A stretch of DNA of 16,531 nt from Coriobacteriales bacterium (GTDB lineage Bacteria > Actinomycetota > Coriobacteriia > Coriobacteriales > UBA8131). Numbering within the stretch: position 1 is the first letter of the stretch; each line of letters starts with the position of its first letter. The stretch is from NCBI GenBank assembly GCA_031256575.1, contig JAIRQI010000111.1, forward strand, positions 1 to 16,531, written 5' to 3'. The translations under genes were made by a program, and so were the position numbers. Of the stretch, positions 13,572-16,531 are shown in pieces. The notes beneath the pieces were generated by a model that was not told the origin of the DNA, did no database searches, and was given only the letters and a program-made list of their open reading frames with translations.

Positions 13572-13757
13572 GTGGCCAAGAAGTCAATGATCGCCAAAGC
13601 CAAACGCGAACCCAAGTTCTCCACGCGTCAGCATAACCGTTGTTCACGCTGCGGACGTCCGCGGGCCTATTACCGTAAATTCAGTCTCTGCCGCATCTGC
13701 CTGCGCGAGCTAGCCAGCCGCGGTGAGCTGCCGGGTGTCCGTAAAGCCAGCTGGTAG
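13572..13757 (+). CDS. rpsZ: 30S ribosomal protein S14, zinc-binding type Z
   Basis: S14 binds late in assembly of the 30S head. This is the short 61-residue zinc form: CSRC (24-27) and CRIC (40-43) hold one Zn2+, and the ending [10 protein letters not shown] is diagnostic. Many Gram-positive bacteria also keep a longer cysteine-free paralogue for zinc starvation; none is in this window. The GTG start is supported by GGAAGGA at 13559-13565 just after the rplE stop. A structured 111-base spacer follows. Confidence 0.98.
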   Translation: MAKKSMIAKAKREPKFSTRQHNRCSRCGRPRAYYRKFSLCRICLRELASRGELPGVRKASW

Positions 13758-13758
13758 A

Positions 13759-13844
13759 AAGCCTGAAAGCCTTACCTCACCGAAGCGGACAGGCGCAGCG
13801 ACCATGGGTCGTAGGCGAACCAGCCGAACTTGAGTTTCAGGCTT
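13759..13844 (+). promoter_or_regulatory. Long-range stem in the rpsZ-rpsH spacer
   Basis: AAGCCTGAAA (13759-13768), starting two bases after the rpsZ stop, is a perfect complement of TTTCAGGCTT (13835-13844). The 66 bases enclosed hold a second hairpin GCGACC-atg-GGTCGT (13798-13812, one G-T pair) and a small CCG-aag-CGG (13780-13788). The element ends 13 bases before the rpsH ribosome site AGGAGGT (13858-13864). No T-run follows, so a simple terminator is unlikely. An autoregulatory site for S8, whose gene follows, or an RNA-processing stem is possible. This is inference from pairing only. Confidence 0.5.
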
Positions 13845-13868
13845 AAAGAAAAACAACAGGAGGTAACA

Positions 13869-14267
13869 ATGTCAATGACCGACCCCATCGCTGATATGCT
13901 CACCAGGGTGCGCAATGCTAACTCTGCCAATAAAGAGAATGTCAGCATGCCATCCAGCAACAAGCTAGCAGAGATCGCCCGAATCCTCAAAGAAGAAGGC
14001 TATATCGTTGATTTTCAGATTGTCGAAGCCAAACCGGTCAACCATCTGGTAATCACGTTGAAATATGGTCCAAAGCGGGAGAAAAGCCTGCGCGGGCTGA
14101 AACGAATCTCAAAACCGGGTCTGCGTGTTTATGCAGCAAAGGATCAGCTCCCTCGGGTCCTGGGTGGCCTGGGCACTGCGGTGATTTCTACCTCCAGGGG
14201 TATGATGGCTGATCGCGATGCCCGTAAGCTCGGTGTGGGCGGCGAAGTAATCGCCTATATCTGGTAG
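13869..14267 (+). CDS. rpsH: 30S ribosomal protein S8
   Basis: S8 binds helix 21 of 16S rRNA, organises the central domain, and in E. coli also represses the spc operon. The 132 residues have [15 protein letters not shown] (4-18), a PGLRVYA segment (83-89) and the C-terminal signature [14 protein letters not shown] (107-120) with LGVGGEV. The frame is open back to a TTG at 13830, but the ATG at 13869 has the near-perfect AGGAGGT five bases upstream and gives the family length. The structured spacer precedes it. Confidence 0.98.
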   Translation: MSMTDPIADMLTRVRNANSANKENVSMPSSNKLAEIARILKEEGYIVDFQIVEAKPVNHLVITLKYGPKREKSLRGLKRISKPGLRVYAAKDQLPRVLGGLGTAVISTSRGMMADRDARKLGVGGEVIAYIW

Positions 14268-14282
14268 AAAGGGTATAAGAAG

Positions 14283-14825
14283 ATGTCACGTATTGGAAGG
14301 CAACCTATCCCTCTGCCAGATGGTGTAGAGGTCACAGTCCAGGACAGCCTGGTTACTGTGAAAGGCCCAAAAGGCCAACTTGAGCAGCCGGTCTCAACTC
14401 TGGTCACAGTCAAGCTCGAAGATGGCCAACTGATTATCGGACGCATTGATGACAGCCAGGCGGCTCGGGCCTATCATGGGCTATATCGTTCTCTAATTAG
14501 CAACATGGTGGTCGGTGTCAGTGCTGGCTTCACCAAAGCCTTAGAGATTGTCGGTGTCGGCTACAGGGCTTCTTTGAAAGGTAGTGACCTGGAGTTGCTG
14601 CTCGGCTATTCTCATCCGGTATTGATTAAGGCCGAGAACGGCATCAGCTTCGAAGTACCGGTTCAGACCCAGATTATCGTCCATGGAATTGACAAGCAAA
14701 AGGTTGGGCAGGTGGCTGCAGACATTCGTAAGTGGCGTAAACCTGAGCCATACAAGGGTAAAGGCATCCGCTATTCCGGCGAGCGCGTCCGGCGCAAGCA
14801 GGGTAAAGCTGCCGGTAGCCAATAG
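14283..14825 (+). CDS. rplF: 50S ribosomal protein L6
   Basis: L6 lies near the factor-binding site and sarcin-ricin loop. Its 180 residues form the usual duplicated fold: [16 protein letters not shown] (2-17), VKGPKGQL (26-33), a GVGYRA motif (91-96), and [20 protein letters not shown] (155-174) at the rRNA-binding C-terminus. Length is normal. The ATG has AAAGGGT about nine bases upstream, shortly after the rpsH stop. Confidence 0.98.
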   Translation: MSRIGRQPIPLPDGVEVTVQDSLVTVKGPKGQLEQPVSTLVTVKLEDGQLIIGRIDDSQAARAYHGLYRSLISNMVVGVSAGFTKALEIVGVGYRASLKGSDLELLLGYSHPVLIKAENGISFEVPVQTQIIVHGIDKQKVGQVAADIRKWRKPEPYKGKGIRYSGERVRRKQGKAAGSQ

Positions 14826-14833
14826 GAGTAGAC

Positions 14834-15202
14834 ATGGAAAAGAACAAGGTTAAAAAACAAGCTTTGAAGCGTCGGCAACGCCGGGTACGGGGTAAAATCA
14901 ATGGTACGCCAGAGGTTCCCCGCCTACGGGTGACCCGCTCCAACAACCATATCTATGCCCAGGTCATCGATGATGTAGCTGGACGCACCTTGGTATCTGC
15001 ATCTTCTCTGGAAGCTGAGTTCAAAGCTGCTGCAAGCAAAGGCTCAGACATTGCTGGTGCGACCTTGGTGGGAGAGCTGGTCGGTAAACGGGCAATAGCC
15101 GCGAGTATCGATACTGTAGTCTTCGATCGAGGTGGATATCTGTACCATGGCCGTGTTCAGGCTCTGGCTGACGGAGCCCGCACAGCGGGCCTGAAGTTTT
15201 AG
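14834..15202 (+). CDS. rplR: 50S ribosomal protein L18
   Basis: L18 brings 5S rRNA into the large subunit together with L5. The 122 residues have a very basic N-terminus ([19 protein letters not shown], 3-21), then [19 protein letters not shown] (29-47), and the signature [12 protein letters not shown] (97-108) with [13 protein letters not shown] at the end. The ATG follows AGGAG, which overlaps the rplF stop. Confidence 0.98.
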   Translation: MEKNKVKKQALKRRQRRVRGKINGTPEVPRLRVTRSNNHIYAQVIDDVAGRTLVSASSLEAEFKAAASKGSDIAGATLVGELVGKRAIAASIDTVVFDRGGYLYHGRVQALADGARTAGLKF

Positions 15203-15217
15203 GAAAGGTTGTCTCAA

Positions 15218-15730
15218 ATGGCACGTGAAAAAGCACCTGTCGCAGAACTACAAGAAAAAGTGGTGTTCATCAATCGTGTAGCCAAGGTCGTCAAAGGTGG
15301 CCGGCGCTTCTCGCTGACTGCCTTGGTCGTGGTCGGCGATGGAGAAGGCCATGTTGGCGTTGGTATGGGCAAAAGCTCTGAGGTTCCGACAGCAATCAGA
15401 AAAGGTGTCGAGGATGCCAAGAAAAACCTCTTCACAGTACCTCTGACCGCTGAAGGCACGCTGCCTCATGAGGTCTTGGGCACCTTCGGTGCCGGCAAGG
15501 TTATCTTGAAGCCGGCTACCCCTGGTACCGGAGTAGTCGCCGGTGGCCCGGTGCGGGCTTTGATGGAGTTGGCCGGGGTGAAGAATGTCTTATCCAAATC
15601 CCTCGGATCAAACAATGCCATGAACATCGTCAAAGCAGCTGCAGCTGGCTTGCAGGCTTTATCTTCTCCCCAAGATGTTGCCCGTCGGCGTGATACTTCG
15701 GTGGCCAAAATCTATGGCTGGAAGGAGTAG
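15218..15730 (+). CDS. rpsE: 30S ribosomal protein S5
   Basis: S5 helps define the mRNA entry channel and decoding accuracy. The 170 residues include [20 protein letters not shown] (21-40), the loop whose mutations give spectinomycin resistance elsewhere; it looks wild type. [17 protein letters not shown] (47-63) and a C-terminal domain with [18 protein letters not shown] (103-120) follow. A TTG at 15209 is in frame but leaves no space after the ribosome site AGGAAAGG (15201-15208). The ATG at 15218, nine bases away, is the likely start. Confidence 0.97.
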   Translation: MAREKAPVAELQEKVVFINRVAKVVKGGRRFSLTALVVVGDGEGHVGVGMGKSSEVPTAIRKGVEDAKKNLFTVPLTAEGTLPHEVLGTFGAGKVILKPATPGTGVVAGGPVRALMELAGVKNVLSKSLGSNNAMNIVKAAAAGLQALSSPQDVARRRDTSVAKIYGWKE

Positions 15731-15735
15731 TAGGC

Positions 15736-15933
15736 ATGGCTGATAACAAAGCTCCAAAGACCCTTAAGGTAACCCAGATTCGCTCAACTATCGGCTTCCC
15801 AGCCGATCAGGGCAAGACCATCCGGGCGCTGGGCCTCGGTCGCATTAATAAAAGCGTCGAACAGGTCGACAATCCGGCCGTTCGCGGTATGATATTCAAA
15901 GTCAAACATCTGGTGAAGGTGGAGGAAATCTAA
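15736..15933 (+). CDS. rpmD: 50S ribosomal protein L30
   Basis: L30 is a small large-subunit protein near the 5S rRNA region. The 65 residues show the family pattern [20 protein letters not shown] (10-29), [20 protein letters not shown] (32-51) and a closing VKHLVKVEE. The ATG has AAGGAG at 15722-15727 overlapping the rpsE stop. The stop codon touches the rplO start. Confidence 0.97.
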   Translation: MADNKAPKTLKVTQIRSTIGFPADQGKTIRALGLGRINKSVEQVDNPAVRGMIFKVKHLVKVEEI

Positions 15934-16383
15934 ATGCAACTTCATGACCTGACACCGGCAGCTGGCTCGACCAAAGCGCGCAAGCGCGTCGGCCGGGGTG
16001 ACGGCTCCGGACGCGGCAACACCTCCGGTCGCGGTAGCAATGGACAGAAATCCCGGGCTGGTGGTGGCAAGGGAGCCGGTTTCGAAGGCGGCCAGAATCC
16101 ACTGGCCATGCGCCTGCCTAAACTGCCGGGCTTTAAGAACCGCAACCGCCTGGAGTTTGCTCCAGTCAATGTCGGTCGACTGGACGCGGTATTCGCCGAT
16201 GGTGATATAGTGGATAAAGAAAGCCTGATTGCCAAGCGCATCATTAAGAAATCCACCAACCTGGTCAAGGTACTAGGAGATGGTGAGTTATCACGGGCTT
16301 TGACAGTCAGGGTGGATAAGGTATCCGAAAGCGCGGTTAGTAAGATTGAGGCCGCGGGGGGAAAGGTAGAAGATCCTTGTTAA
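15934..16383 (+). CDS. rplO: 50S ribosomal protein L15
   Basis: L15 is a late assembly protein with a long Gly/Arg-rich N-terminal arm that runs into 23S rRNA. The 149 residues begin MQLHDLTPAAGSTKARKRVG, then GRGDGSGRGNTSGRGSNGQK (20-39) and RLPKLPGFKN (60-69). The C-terminal globular domain contains KVLGDGELSRALTV (112-125). The ATG directly follows rpmD, with GGTGGAGGAAA upstream. Its last codons overlap the predicted secY start by seven bases. Confidence 0.97.
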   Translation: MQLHDLTPAAGSTKARKRVGRGDGSGRGNTSGRGSNGQKSRAGGGKGAGFEGGQNPLAMRLPKLPGFKNRNRLEFAPVNVGRLDAVFADGDIVDKESLIAKRIIKKSTNLVKVLGDGELSRALTVRVDKVSESAVSKIEAAGGKVEDPC

Positions 16384-16531
16384 GCGCAATCATCAATGCG
16401 TTTCGGGTTCCGGAACTTCGCTGGAAGATCATCTTCTCATTGGTCATCCTGGCGCTCTACCGGCTCGGATCGTTCATCGCAGTACCAGGTATCCCGGTCG
16501 AAGACCTGATTGCCCGCTTTGAGGCGACTGC
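16377..16531 (+). CDS. secY: Preprotein translocase subunit SecY, N-terminal fragment
   Basis: SecY is the central channel of the Sec protein-export system in the cytoplasmic membrane. Only about 51 residues lie inside the window, and the gene runs off the right edge. They match the family N-terminus: a short amphipathic helix MLSAIINAFRVPELRWK, then the first membrane segment (about 18-32, IIFSLVILALYRLGS) and IAVPGIP. No ATG or GTG is available in frame. The likely start is TTG at 16377, overlapping the rplO stop by seven bases, with AAAGG about ten bases upstream. Its position after rplO is the standard spc-operon arrangement. Confidence 0.93.
   Translation, partial: MLSAIINAFRVPELRWKIIFSLVILALYRLGSFIAVPGIPVEDLIARFEAT

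Noticed and set aside
13830..13868. Upstream TTG start for rpsH
   Set aside because: It would add 13 residues not found in S8 and would place the strong AGGAGGT site inside the gene.
15209..15217. TTG start for rpsE
   Set aside because: It directly abuts the ribosome site with no spacing; the ATG at 15218 fits.

Overview
The window is a chromosomal segment dominated by the str, S10 and spc ribosomal-protein clusters read as one rightward run. It holds 22 complete ribosomal protein genes plus fusA, and secY is cut by the right edge. Ahead of them lie four genes of other kinds. The sequence is moderately GC-rich, with strong Shine-Dalgarno sites and many GTG/TTG starts. S14 is the short zinc-binding form and L24 carries a zinc-ribbon tail. 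These traits, the look of S17, L14 and L29, and the gene order suggest an Actinomycetota member, most likely Coriobacteriia-like. That placement comes from family knowledge and was not checked by a search.

Left flank (1-3499): the C-terminal end of a HAD-type phosphatase converges on a DUF1638 protein on the minus strand. After a 296-base divergent intergenic region comes a 542-residue protein. Its C-terminal half reads as an FtsH/CDC48-type AAA+ core in which the Walker A, Walker B, sensor 1 and arginine-finger positions are all altered, and it carries a Gly/Phe/Pro-rich loop insertion. Its promoter has an 11-base direct repeat over the -35 region. An Rrf2-family regulator with three candidate Fe-S cysteines follows from its own promoter.

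Control region (3500-3862): 363 bases without a gene. It contains a duplicated stop-codon segment, a long inverted repeat enclosing a second hairpin, a near-consensus extended -10 promoter, and a leader of about 120 bases in which four short segments can pair in mutually exclusive ways.

Translation run (3863-16531): rpsL-rpsG-fusA-rpsJ (no tuf between fusA and rpsJ), a 256-base structured spacer, then rplC-rplD-rplW-rplB-rpsS-rplV-rpsC-rplP-rpmC-rpsQ-rplN-rplX-rplE-rpsZ, a 111-base spacer with a long-range stem, and rpsH-rplF-rplR-rpsE-rpmD-rplO-secY. Most junctions are tight or overlapping, so translational coupling is likely. The genes build the small and large ribosomal subunits, supply EF-G for translocation, and lead into the SecY channel that receives exported nascent proteins.

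The parts most worth a second look are the degenerate AAA+ protein, the str leader, the rpsJ-rplC spacer with its imperfect tandem repeat, the arginine at S12 position 88 (a classic streptomycin-resistance residue), and the acidic tail on L16.
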